Assembly: GCF_023091745.1 (NCBI RefSeq)
Contig: NC_068910.1
Coordinates: forward strand, 131,395,170 to 131,459,169
Source: Budorcas taxicolor
Taxonomy: Eukaryota; Chordata; Mammalia; Artiodactyla; Bovidae
Reading direction: 5' to 3'
DNA: 64,000 nt
Part shown: positions 44,851 to 55,238 of the stretch, one piece after another
Layout: every line of letters begins with the position of its first letter
Position numbering within the stretch: position 1 is the first letter of the stretch
Notes under the pieces: generated by a model
What the model was told of the DNA's origin: nothing
Databases searched by the model: none
The model's input: only the letters and a program-made list of their open reading frames with translations
Position numbers and translations under genes: made by a program

Positions 44851-46483
44851 AATGTTATACTCTGAAGCACAAAGTTTTTAATATTCTTAGTGCCATACTT
44901 AGCAATTCTTAACCCTCAGCTTCATTCTAAGAGTTTTAGCATCTTATCCCTTAAATTTAGACTTGTCATCCATTTTGAGTTAGGTAGGGTTTGACGTTAA
45001 GGATCCAACTACATTATTTCGCATATGGCTACCAGTAGTTCCAGCACTACTGAAAAATGAAAAACCATTCTTTCTCTTTTGTATAGTCTCGATGCTCTTG
45101 TTGAAAATCAGTCGATTACAGATAGTTTTACTTCTCACCTTTCAATTCTATTCCCTTGATCTGTATGTGTATCCTTGTGCCAATTCCACAAAGCCTCGAT
45201 TACCAATTTTTTTAAAGTAAGTCTTAACATCACAAAGTATGAATAGTATTTTCTCATTTTTTTTAAAGACTGTTTTGACTTGCCTAGATGGATGGATACA
45301 CTATGAGTGTATTCCATGTGACTATTAGAATTCCATATGACTTTTAGAATCAGTCTGTCAGGTTCTACAAGTCAGGTGGCATTCCAATATGAACTGCATG
45401 GAATCAGTAAATCAATTTGGGGAGTACTGCCACCTTAATGTTAATCTTCCAACGCATGAAGACAATTTTTTTTTTACTTAGATATTTAATGTCTTTCAAC
45501 AAAGTCTTATAGTTTTCAGAGTACATTTGTCAAATTTACTAAGTATTTTTATGCTACTGTAGATGGAACTATTTTAATTTCACCTTTGAATTGTTCATAA
45601 CAAATCTATATAAATACAATCAATTTTTATATGTTGATTTTTGTATTCCACAACCTTGCAGAACTGAACTTGTTAATGTATTAGTGGATTCTTTAGGATT
45701 TTTTGCGTACAAGATCATGTCACCTGCCAGAGATAGGTTTGCTACTTTCATTCCAATTCCTTTTCTTCTTCTTGCATAACTGCCACAATCAGAACTTCCA
45801 ATACAATGTCATACAGAAGTGGAGAGTTGACAATCTTGTCTTACATTCCCGATTTTACAAGAATGTATCCAGTATTTCAACACCAACTGTGATGTCACCT
45901 TCCAAATTTTCATAAATGTTCTTTTTAATCATGTGTAGGAAGTTCTTTCTTAATGCATAGTTTTCATGCTTTTTCTTTTGATCAGTAAAGGGTATTAGAA
46001 TTTTGTCAAAAAAATGTTTCCATCTATTGCAAAAACTTTTGTTTTTTATTTACTGATATATTATTACATAATTGGTTTGTGAACCTTACATTTATGGGAT
46101 AAATGCCACTTGGTCATGCTGTATAAATCTTTTTATGTGTTGCTGACTTTAGTTTGCTAGTATTTTATTGAAAATTTTTGTGTTCATATTTGTAAGAGAT
46201 ATTGGTCTGTACTCCCCTTATGATGTCCTCAGCATCAGGGTAATATTAGCTTTATAAAATATGTTGGGAAGTATTCCTCCTTTCAGTTTTTTGCAAGAGT
46301 TGGTGAAGAATTAGTCAATTCTTTAAACGTCTGGTAGAATTCAGCAGGCTAGGGCTTTTCTTTGCAGGAGTTTTTATGATTAATCCAATCTCTTCACTTG
46401 TTGCAGGTCTATTCAGATTATCTGTTTCAGCCAGTTTTAGCCTTTCCAAAAGTATGTGTCCATTTTACCTAAGCTATGAAACT

Positions 46484-46605
46484 TACTGGGGTAGGAAATG
46501 GCAACCCACTTCAGTATACTTGCTGGAAAATTCCATGGACACAGGAGCCTGATGGGGTACAGTTCATGGGGTCACAAAGAGTCAAACAGCACTAAGCATG
46601 CACGA
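46484..46605 (+). mobile_element. Bov-A monomer SINE
   Basis: actggggtaggaaatggcaa, then cttgctggaaaattccatgg, then catggggtcacaaagagtca. Inserted in the L1 around it. Confidence 0.88.
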
Positions 46606-46680
46606 ATGCATGTAACATTGGTACACAGCTGGTCATAAGATTCCTTTATCATTCTCTTATTTTTAGCTATGTTCCTTCTT

Positions 46681-46788
46681 CCATCTCTGACTCTAGCAAT
46701 TTGAGTTTTCTTTCTCAACCTAGCTAAGGTTTCTCCATCTCTGACTGTAGTAATTTGAGTCTTCTTTCTCAACCTAGCTAAGATTTCT
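46681..46788. repeat. 54-bp tandem duplication inside L1
   Basis: Two copies of a 54-bp unit starting ccatctctgact at 46681 and 46735 and sharing ttctttctcaacctagctaa; a few substitutions separate them. Confidence 0.9.
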
Positions 46789-47393
46789 CAATTTTGTTGG
46801 TCTCCTCAAAGAACCAGTTTTTGGCTTCCTTAATTTTCTCTACTGTTTTTCTATTTTCTAGTTCATTAATTTTTATCTTATTTTTACTACTTCCATCCTT
46901 CTATTTTGCTCTTCTTTTTCCAGTGACTTACTAAAGAAGGTTAGGTTATTGATTTGAGATCTTTCCTCTTTCTTAATTGAGGCATTTATTGCTAGAAATT
47001 TCCCTCTAAGCACTGCTTTAGTTGTAGTCCCTAAGTTTTCTTAGATGCTAACTTCATTTTCACTTATCTTAGAAGTATTCCCTGATTTCCCTTTCTTTTT
47101 CTTCTTTGACCCACGGACTATTTCGGAATATGTTCCTTAACTTCCACATGTTTATGAGTTCCCCAAATTCCTTTCTGCTTTCATTTCTAATTTCTTTTCA
47201 TGGTGGTCAGAGAACATCCTTTGTACTATTTCAATCCTCTTAAATGTGTTGGGTTTGTCTTGTGGCCCAGCAAGCGGTGTGTCCTAAAATATGTCCCACA
47301 TGCATTTGAGAATAATATACACGTTCTGCTGTTGCTAGGTGGTGATGTGTTCTATACATATCTACTGGGTCTAGTTGGTTTATAGTGTTTTCA

Positions 47394-47710
47394 TTTTTTT
47401 TTTATTGAAGGATAATTGCTTTACAGAATTTCGTTGTTTTCTGTCAAACTTCAACATGAATCAGCCATAGGTATACATATATTCTCTCCCCATCCCACCC
47501 TTCTAGGTTGATTCAGAGCCCCTGTTTGAGTTTCCTGAACCATAAAGCAAATTCCCATTGACCATCTATTGTACATATGGTCAGGTAAGTCTCCATGTTA
47601 CTTTTTCCATACATCTCACCCTCTCCGCATGTCCATATATAGTGGTGTTTCTTTGCTGACCTTATGCTAAGTGGTTCTGTCCATTATTAAAAGTACAGTA
47701 ATTGAAGTCT
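47394..47710 (-). mobile_element. L1 3' end (ruminant-type, diverged)
   Basis: tttattgaaggataattgct, then caacatgaatcagccatagg, then aagcaaattcccattgacca. Antisense to plus, poly(T) at the low-coordinate end; inserted into the older L1. Confidence 0.75.
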
Positions 47711-47875
47711 CCCAACCATTATTGTTGAACTATTATTTCCTTTTCTTTCCTGTCAGTTTTTGCTTCATGTATTTTGATGCTATTATTAGGTACATATAAT
47801 AATTTGGACCTATCTAGTGGATTGACCCTTTTATCACCATAAAGTGTCTCTCTTTATCTCTAGTAACATTCTTTG

Positions 47876-47975
47876 GTTTTTTAATATAAATTTATCTTAA
47901 TTGGAGGCTAATTACTTTACAGTATTGTATTGGTTTTGCCATACATCAACATGAATCCGCCACGGGTGTACACGT
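47876..47975 (-). mobile_element. L1 (bovine type) extreme 3' end
   Basis: attggaggctaattacttta, then cgccacgggtgtacacgtgt; about 100 nt only, matching the same 3' UTR end as in the U6-L1 chimera. Confidence 0.85.
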
Positions 47976-48109
47976 GTTCATTCTTTGTTTTAAAATCTCT
48001 TCTGTTATTGGTATAGCCACTCCAGCTTCTTCCTAGTTGCTACTTATTCATCTTTTTCCATACTTATATGTTTGATGTATCTGTATGTTTGAACTTAAAA
48101 TATGTCTCA

Positions 48110-48230
48110 GTGATTTCCCTAGCAGTTCAGTGGTTAGGACTCCACACTTCCATTGCAGGGAGCATGGGTTCAATCTCCAGTCAAGGAACTAAGATCCCAT
48201 GTGCCACGATCCAGCCAAAAAATAAAATAA
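48110..48230 (+). mobile_element. CHR-type SINE, short
   Basis: gatttccctagcagttcagt head, ggttcaatctccagtcaagg B-box region, tail ccagccaaaaaataaaataa. Confidence 0.85.
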
Positions 48231-48943
48231 GGTAAATAACGTATGTCTCTTATAGAGAGTATATAGTTGGATATAGTCTGACAATTTCTGCATTTCTAAT
48301 TAGACTGTTCACTTAATTCATATTTAGTGTTATTACTGATACAGCTGGCATGATGACTGCTTTTTCATTTTTTATTTTGTCTCATGTCTTTTATTCCTCT
48401 ATTACTGCTTTCTTTTGTAATAAGTATTTTTTAATGAAGCAGTTAAAATTTTCTACAGTGATTTTTCACTGTATTTTTTTGTTTTTTCCCCCTATGAGTT
48501 GCTCAAGGGCTTTCCATACACTTTCATTTCTCAGAATCAGCTTCAGACTTAACACTCCCTAAATTCCAAGGACATATAGAAACATTATGTTATATAATTC
48601 TATCCCTTTTCTCATTTTATCATACTGTTGTTATATAATGTTACAAACCCAACAAGTTATTATTACTTTATCATCTATGTTATTTCCTTAGCTTAACATA
48701 GGTTTGTTCCCACTCACCTACTCTGAGCTATTAGCAGATACATTTCAAATATATTACATTTCTACAGGCCCAAGAATATATTACACTAAGGCCCCTACAC
48801 ATGAAGTTTTACGCTGCGAACGTGCATTCACATGTCCAATCATGTAAGGTAGTTCACGTTCTGGTGTACACTGTCACAGGCATGCATCCATTGTAAGTGG
48901 CTGTGCTTCTGTGTATGTACTTCACTGTACTGTACTGAATGTT

Positions 48944-49400
48944 GCTGTTGTTCAGTCACTAAGTCATCTCCGACTCTGTGCAACCTCATCGACTGCAGCA
49001 TGCCAAGCTTCCCTTTCCTTTGCTACCTCCTGGAATTTGCTCAAACTCACATCCATTGACTCAGTGATGCCATCCAAACATCTCATCCTCTGTCATTCCC
49101 TTCTCCTCCTGCCCTCAACCTTTCCCAGTATGATGGTCTTTTCCAAAGAGCTGGCTCAGTGTCATGTCAGGATAGCCGAGTGGTCTAAGGCACCAGACTC
49201 AAGATTCTATCTTCCAAAGAGCTGGCTCTTTGCATCAGGTGGCCAAAGTATTAGAGCTTCAGCGTCAGTCTTTCCAATGAACATGAAGGGCTGATTTCCT
49301 TAAGGATTTACTAGTCTGATCTCCCTGTTGTCCCAGAGATTCTCAAGAATCTTCTCTAGCACCACAATTCGAAAACATCGATTCTTTGGCACTCATTCTT
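48944..49400 (-). mobile_element. BovB 3' fragment, carrying a tRNA-half insertion
   Basis: Antisense BovB tail: ttgttcagtcactaagtcat, ctcacatccattgactcagt, ccttctcctcctgccctcaa, gcatcaggtggccaaagtat, then tctagcaccacaattcgaaa. Interrupted at 49158-49211 by a tRNA-Leu-derived insert between direct repeats. Confidence 0.9.
49166..49208 (+). pseudogene. tRNA-Leu(CAA) 5'-half retropseudogene
   Basis: 43 nt beginning gtcaggatagccgagtggtc and ending ccagactcaagattct. This is the 5' acceptor strand, the D arm with its A box (gccgagtggtctaaggc), the anticodon stem and a loop with CAA, stopping in the 3' side of the anticodon stem. The intron usually present in tRNA-Leu(CAA) genes after position 37 is absent, so the source was a spliced tRNA. 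It is flanked by perfect 17-bp repeats TTCCAAAGAGCTGGCTC at 49141-49157 and 49212-49228. No poly(A). It is not a functional tRNA: T arm and 3' half are missing. Confidence 0.9.
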
Positions 49401-50450
49401 CTTAGTATCTTTATTTCAAGCCCAGGATGTACAGAAACAAATGAAAAAGCAGCAGTGACATAAGCTGGTACTGCTAAAATACTAAGTGCCAAGCAATAAT
49501 GATAGAAACAAAAGTGAAAATAACTGAGAGAGCAGAGTAAGAAGAGGAAGTAACTTAAGAACTGAAGAGATTCACAATGCAGGGAACTGCAAGGGGATTT
49601 TCTTTATTTGAGAAAGCACTGTTAAGTTTTTGAGGCAAGGACCCAAATGTAGAATAGTACATGAAGGTTGCAACAGCTGTTCAGAATGCAATCCAGTGAT
49701 ACCGTGTCACCTACGACAAGAACAGAGCTACTACCCAGACATGACTGGATCATTTTTTCAAGAAGGTAGATTGAACGGAATCCAGCAAGGAACCAGAACC
49801 TGTGCCATCAATGTCAGGCATGAGTAAAATTGCAGCATGCTTTCCGTCTCCTATTGCTGACGATCCTTCAGCTCTACCATTTCCCATCTCCTCTCCCTAC
49901 TCTAGTCAGCAGCTCTTCTTGCCTGTTCCCTCAATGCCAGCCCCTGTATACCAGCTGTTGTACTTTATTATTGTACTTTTCAAGGTACTGTACTGAAGAT
50001 TAAAAATGTTCATTTTTTTATGTATTATTTTTATGAAAAGTATTATAAACTTATTATAGTATAGTACTGTTGGTATAAACATGGTTGTGTTAATTAGGTA
50101 CCTAGACTAACTTTGTTGGACTTATGAACAAACTGGACTTATGAATGTGGTCTCAGAACAGAACTCATTTGTATGTAGGGGATTTACTGTACACACATTA
50201 TTTTACACACCTGCTTTTAAAATCAGTTTTATCTCCATGAATACTTTTCCACTGTTTTTTCTCCTCTTTTCTTCTGGTACTCTCATTATGTACACTGTGG
50301 TGCAGTTAATGGTGCCCCACATTCCTCTGAGGCACTTTTCAATTTTATTCATTTTTTTCCTCTCCTTTCCTTGGATTTCTACAGATCTATTTCCAGTTCA
50401 CTAATTCTTTCTTTCCACCAGTTCAAATCTTACTATTGAGCCCCCTAATT

Positions 50451-50737
50451 TTTCATAGTTATGCTGCTGCTGCTAAGTCGCTTCAGTCGTGTCTGCCAGA
50501 GATGGCAGCCCACCACCAGGCTCCCCCATCCCTGGGATTCTCCAGGCAAGAACACTGGAGTGGGGTGCCATTTCCCTCTCCAATGCATGAAAGTGAAAAG
50601 TGAAAGTGAAGTTGCTCAGTCGTGTCCGACTCCTAGCGACCCCATGGACTGCAGCCTACCAGGCCCCTCTGCCCTTGGGATTTGCCAGGCAAGAGTACTG
50701 GAGTGGGGTGCCATTGCCTTCTCCGTTTCATAGCTAT
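50451..50737 (-). mobile_element. BOV-A2 SINE with target-site duplication
   Basis: Antisense dimer at 50463-50725 starting with the gctgctgctaagtcgcttca block. Flanked by tttcatagttat (50451-50462) and tttcatagctat (50726-50737), 11 of 12 identical. Inserted in the LINE around it. Confidence 0.93.
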
Positions 50738-51666
50738 AGTACTTTTCAACTCCAGAATTTCCACTTGGTTCTTCTTCTGAATTTCTGTCCCTTGATTGTT
50801 AGTATCTATTTCACATGGGTTGTCATCATATTTGACTTCTTTGATGAAGGTTTCCTTTGATTCTTTGAATACATTTATAATGATTACTTCAAAGCCTATT
50901 TCTATTAACTCCAACATCTTTTCTCACAGGCAGTTTCTACTGTCTGTTCTTCCCAGTGTATCAGCCGTATTTTCCTGGGTTTTGTTTTTGTTTGCACATC
51001 TTTTACCTTTTTACTGGGAACTCACCATCTTTTATAATACTATGTGGCAACTCTGAGTACACTCCTCCATCTTTGAGGTTTTATATTTTTATTTGCTTAC
51101 TTGTTTAGCAATCTGCTGTTTTATTTTAAAGTCCACTTTCCTACCACACACACCCAGCCACTTGGAGTGTTAAACATCTGACGTTGATCCTCAAGGGGGA
51201 AATAGCCTAGATATGCCCAAAGTCATCTTGCCCTAACAGTAATTTGTCAGGACTCTTTCTGTGACTACTCCCAGATATTAACCTCCACTAATTGCCAGCT
51301 GATCACTCTACTGTTTTAAACAACAGCTTCAGGCACAAATTGTGCTACAGAGAAATCCAATCAGATTCAGGCTCCTTTGAAGGAGTAGTTTCAAGTCATA
51401 TTTTGACATTCACTGTCCCCAGAAAGGCTCCTTCCAGCTGTCTCTTATCCCAGGTTCTTGCTGGCAAACTCAATGGCCTGCAGTTTAGTTTGTATTTTCT
51501 TGAATCTACAAATGTTCCAACTGCCTTTGGGAGGTAGTTTTCACAATCAATCTCCACTGTTTGTGAAAGTACTCTTAGGTTTGAACTTCTCCAGCTCTAC
51601 TGCAAATGAAGTCAGTTCCTTGAGGCAGAGATTAAGAGCTATGTTTTATGACCTGCTTCTCTCCTC

Positions 51667-51823
51667 TCAGTTCAGTTCAGTCTTGCAACCCACGGACTGC
51701 AGCACACCAGGCCTCCCTGTCCATCACCAACTCCCGGAGTTTACTCAAACTTATGTCCACTGAGTTAGTAATGCCATTCAGCCATCTCATCGTCTGTGGT
51801 CCCCTTCTCCTCCAACTTACCCC
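51667..51823 (-). mobile_element. BovB extreme 3' fragment
   Basis: tcagttcagttcagtcttgc, then ccctgtccatcaccaactcc, then catctcatcgtctgtggtcc; about 157 nt, 5'-truncated. Confidence 0.88.
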
Positions 51824-52399
51824 CAAGCAAAACCTCTGAATCGAGGCTCTCAAGATGAGGATGTGGACAACAGCTCATTTTTTGGAGTGACATCCATTTA
51901 GGAACTGAGTGTTTGGTGGTGGACAGGTAGCAAACAGAGATTGTCTCTCCTGACACAGAGCTACCACCTTACAACCTACAGAAAGGTGATCTATTCCCTA
52001 GCAGCTCTGTTACCAAGGTAACTCTTTATTCCACAAGTAGGGGCTGGACAGAAGGTAGCCCCCTACTTTGTAACACATTGGCCCAGAACTTAGCCTCAAC
52101 AGCAGGCATCTGGGGGTAGGATGAGAAATCCTGATGTCCTGCTTCTCCTAGGAAGAAAACATTCCTTCCAGCAGAAGTTGCGCATTTACTGTATGCCCTA
52201 GGACTATTTCCAAATCTCTAAGAAGTTGCTTTTTAATAGTTTTCCTCTGTTGTACTAGCGACCAGGTCTGCAGAGTTCTTATGCTATCAGACTTAAAAGT
52301 CAAAGAAACAGTTATTTTTAAGATGATTTTGATGCAAGCCTGGTTTGAGAATCACTGATTGATAATGTCCTATGTCACACCACCTATTTACTTGAATCT

Positions 52400-52790
52400 C
52401 TTTAAAAAACAAAAAACGTACAGGGCAAGAATTATTATTTTCATCCTTTATAGGGAAGGATTCAGGAGGCTCACAGATAATTAAGGTTAAATAAGGTCAT
52501 AAGGATGGGGCCTTAATCCAATAGAGTGGGTGTTCTTACCAGAGCAAGAGACACCCGGAGATCTCTACCTACACCCCCTGCCCTGTGCTCAGATGAGAAG
52601 TTATGTGAGAAAAGACACAAAGTGACCATCTGCAAGTCAGGAAAAGAGGCCTTACCAGATCTTAAGAGGCCTTACCTTGATCTTAAACATGTAGCCTCCA
52701 GAACTGTGAGAAAATGAATTTCTGTCGTTTAATAAATCACCCAATCTGTGGTACTTTTTTAGTGGCAGCCCAGGCAGACTAATACATATA
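52400..52790 (+). mobile_element. MLT1-type MaLR LTR
   Basis: Typical ERVL-MaLR LTR blocks: gggccttaatccaatagagt, cctccagaactgtgagaaaa, tttctgtcgtttaataaatc, and the terminal cagactaatacata. Non-coding solo-LTR-like remnant of an ancient endogenous element. Confidence 0.75.
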
Positions 52791-52913
52791 CCCAGTGGTA
52801 TTTTGTTAGATAGACTGAAAGACTGTTGCAATGCAGATGAGAATTTGCAAATAATTCTGAAGGAATCGTAACTTGTGATGCTGAGAAAGGACATAGAGAA
52901 CAGTTGGATTCCT
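52763..52913 (+). repeat. Dispersed direct repeat, copy A
   Basis: About 150 nt from the MLT1 end (gcagcccaggcagactaata) through aatttgcaaataattctgaa to agaacagttggattccta. About 94% identical to 54703-54852 by my alignment, in the same orientation. Confidence 0.88.
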
Positions 52914-53773
52914 AAGGCAAGTAGCATTTTGGTTCTGAAATATCACAGGACAGCATAATATCAACAGTGCTGCAATGATATCCGAATTGAAGAATCAGAA
53001 GTTTCAGGTTAAAGATACAGTAGTATAGAAACAGGGCAAGATCCAGATAAAGTTTACAACCAAAATCGATTAGATTCAAATAACTAGAAGCCTAGATTCA
53101 ACATGGAGCTGGAAGGCAAGCAATTAAGGAAAGGCAAAGTGGGAACACAGCATACACATACAGAGAGAGAAAACATGATAACATAAATGGAGCAGAAGGT
53201 AAACTGAACAACTGGGGAAGGCGGATGAAAGGAAAACAGGGCTTTGTACATTTCGTCTATAAGATTTAAATATTTCAAAAAATTTTTAAGCTAGAAAAAT
53301 TCTAAAGAGGAAAGAAATGGTCACACAAAACTTAATTATTCATTTGCTTTTTATTAAAGTGACATAAGAAGCAAGTCCAGAGAAGAGGTCTGGCACTGAA
53401 GCCCTATTTTCAAATTTACTTCTAAGCACCAAGATGTAGGGAAGATACTAAAATTCTGTGAATCTGGGTTTCCTTATTAGCACTATGGAGATCATACTTC
53501 ATAAGGTGAAGAGAAGTAACATATGAAAGCATACTTCCACTGTTTGGCCCATATATAGATCACACCTGATATTTGTGTAATGAAGAAATGGCTATAAATA
53601 GCTCTAAATGTTCAAAAAAAGATCTCATCTGACTAAACTGATCAGGGGTGGCTTCATAGAGAAGATGGTGTTTCAGCAAGGTTGTGAGGCATAGATAGGA
53701 CTACAGGGGCTAAAAGAGAAAGACCCACAAAGGCGGAGACCTTAGAAAGAACAACCTTAGAAAGAACTGACAA

Positions 53774-53895
53774 TGGAGAAGGAAATGGCAGCCCACTCCA
53801 GTGTTCTTGCCTCGAGAATCCCAGTGACGGGGGAGCCTGGTGGGCTGCCGTCTGTGGGGTCGCACAGAGTCGGACACGACTGAAGCGACTTAGCA
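53774..53895 (+). mobile_element. Bov-A monomer SINE
   Basis: tggagaaggaaatggcagcc to cgacttagcatga; near consensus, including gacgggggagcctggtgggc. Confidence 0.9.
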
Positions 53896-54335
53896 TGATA
53901 GAACACAGTCAAGTAGAGCAGTATATACTGGAGACTGAAGAAAGAGGGAGACAGGATCTCGTAGAGAAATGAAACGAAGTCAACCCATTTTTGCAGGTTC
54001 ATTTGTTCACCTGTCATGTGCTTGAATTCACCTCACTGTACATTACATTTCTATATATACAGTTTATGTGTTCCCTCTAAAAAAAGAAAAAGAAAGAAAG
54101 AACTGACAAGAACAGTAGTTAAGTCATGTTTGATTAGAGCAACTCTTCTTTAAAAGAAGTAAGTACACATGAGAAATGCAAAGGCCTCTTGGTTTTTTTA
54201 ATTACTTCTTTGGTTAAATTTTGGTATCAAAGAACTCACAAATGACTCCAACATTCTAATAATTTCTACCATTCATACAGTGCACCTGTGTCTTTGAATT
54301 TCAAAACATTAAAAAAGAAGAAAGACAGACACTAT

Positions 54336-54411
54336 CAGTTCAGTTCAGTCGCTCAGTCATGTCCGACTCTTTGCGACCCCATGAATCGCAGCACGCCAGG
54401 CTTCCCTGTAT
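54336..54411 (-). mobile_element. BovB extreme 3' scrap
   Basis: agttcagttcagtcgctcag to cagcacgccaggcttccctg; 76 nt, the last BovB segment. Confidence 0.88.
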
Positions 54412-54702
54412 GGAAGGGTATAAAAAGAAAATGAAAGTGTTATCTCCCTCACTGTTTCTAAAGGTAGCCACTATCAAGTTTTCCACATATCTTTTCAAGA
54501 ATTGGCTATACAAACACATACATATCCTTTCAGTTATTACTGTATACTGACAGAGCAATTCTATACCCAGTTTTGCACTCTGCGTCAACTTTCAACTTTC
54601 CTAGAGAGCTTTATCATTTTTAACATCATAGTAATTTTTATAGCATAATAACTAGACCAGACACATCACTGACAATTAAGCCTGACTTCAACTTTCTTTT
54701 TA

Positions 54703-54852
54703 ATGGCAGCCCAAGCAGACTAATACATATACCCAGTGGTATTTTGTTAGACAGACTGAAAGACTGGTGCAATGCAGATGAGAATTTGCAAATAATTCTG
54801 AAGGAATCATAACTAATGGTGCTGAGAAAGGACACAGAGAACAGTTGGATTC
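54703..54852 (+). repeat. Dispersed direct repeat, copy B
   Basis: Second copy of the 52763-52913 segment, from gcagcccaagcagactaata to agaacagttggattccta. Only the last bases of the MLT1-like end are shared; the rest of the LTR is absent upstream of this copy. Confidence 0.88.
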
Positions 54853-54917
54853 CTATGTTGGATTCCTATTCCTAGAAATAGGAATAACAGTTAGATTCCT
54901 ATTCCTGGGATTTCTAT

Positions 54918-55039
54918 TGGGGCTTCCCTGATAGCTCAGTTGGTAAAGAATCCTCCTGCAATGCAGGAGACTCCAGTTAGATTTCTGGGTCGGGAAGATC
55001 TACTGGAGAAGGGATAGGCTACCCACTCCAGTATTCTTG
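54918..55039 (+). mobile_element. Bov-tA SINE, 3'-interrupted
   Basis: ggggcttccctgatagctca to actccagtattcttg, where a second Bov-tA begins. Confidence 0.88.
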
Positions 55040-55238
55040 GGCTTCCCTTGTGGCACAGCTGGTAAAGAATCCACCTGCAATGTGGGAGATCTGGGTTCAA
55101 TCCCTGGGTTGGGAAGATCCCCTGGAGAAGGGAACAGCTACCCACTCCAGTATTCCGGCCTGGAGAATTCCATAGACTGTATAGTCCATAAAGTTGCAAA
55201 AAGTAGGACACAACTGTGAGCAACTTTCACTTCACTTC
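55040..55238 (+). mobile_element. Bov-tA SINE
   Basis: Complete head and body: gcttcccttgtggcacagct to caactttcacttcactt. Directly abuts the preceding Bov-tA in the same orientation. Confidence 0.92.

Larger units (their letters stand above)
43890..48780 (-). mobile_element. Old L1 LINE (antisense), ORF2 and 3' region, with insertions
   Basis: Plus strand reads as the reverse complement of L1. It starts with the 3' end blocks (atatcccattgtatagatat, atgatggacattcgggttct) and proceeds through ORF2 antisense text such as 'agcatcagggtaatattagc', 'aattcagcaggctagggctt' and 'gcaggtctattcagattatc'. Interrupted by a young L1 3' end at about 44350-44410, a CHR SINE (44680-44850), Bov-A (46484-46605), L1 3' ends (47394-47710, 47876-47975) and a CHR SINE (48110-48230). 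Fully decayed. Confidence 0.8.
48785..50190 (+). mobile_element. Tigger/pogo-like DNA transposon fossil, split by BovB
   Basis: Left piece 48785-48942 and right piece about 49405-50190. In the right piece, allowing frameshifts, the plus strand reads as the C-terminal part of a Tigger-family transposase: a block resembling FTMQGTARGFSLFEKALLSF, then DPNVE, KVATAVQNAIQ, ATTQT, FFKKVD and SSKEPEPVPSMSGMS. It then continues in a frame to about 49996 and ends in the 3' non-coding 'tggacttatgaacaaact' / 'gtatgtaggggatttactgt' block. Stops and frameshifts show it is dead. Assignment rests on remembered family C-terminal text, not a search. Confidence 0.65.
50195..52230 (-). mobile_element. Old L1/HAL1 LINE continuation (antisense)
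   Basis: Resumes antisense LINE text beyond the Tigger insertion: attcctctgaggcacttttc, ccaccagttcaaatcttact, then after the BOV-A2 'cttttcaactccagaatttc'. Likely the same ancestral element as 43890-48780, but I cannot prove continuity by eye. Confidence 0.6.
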
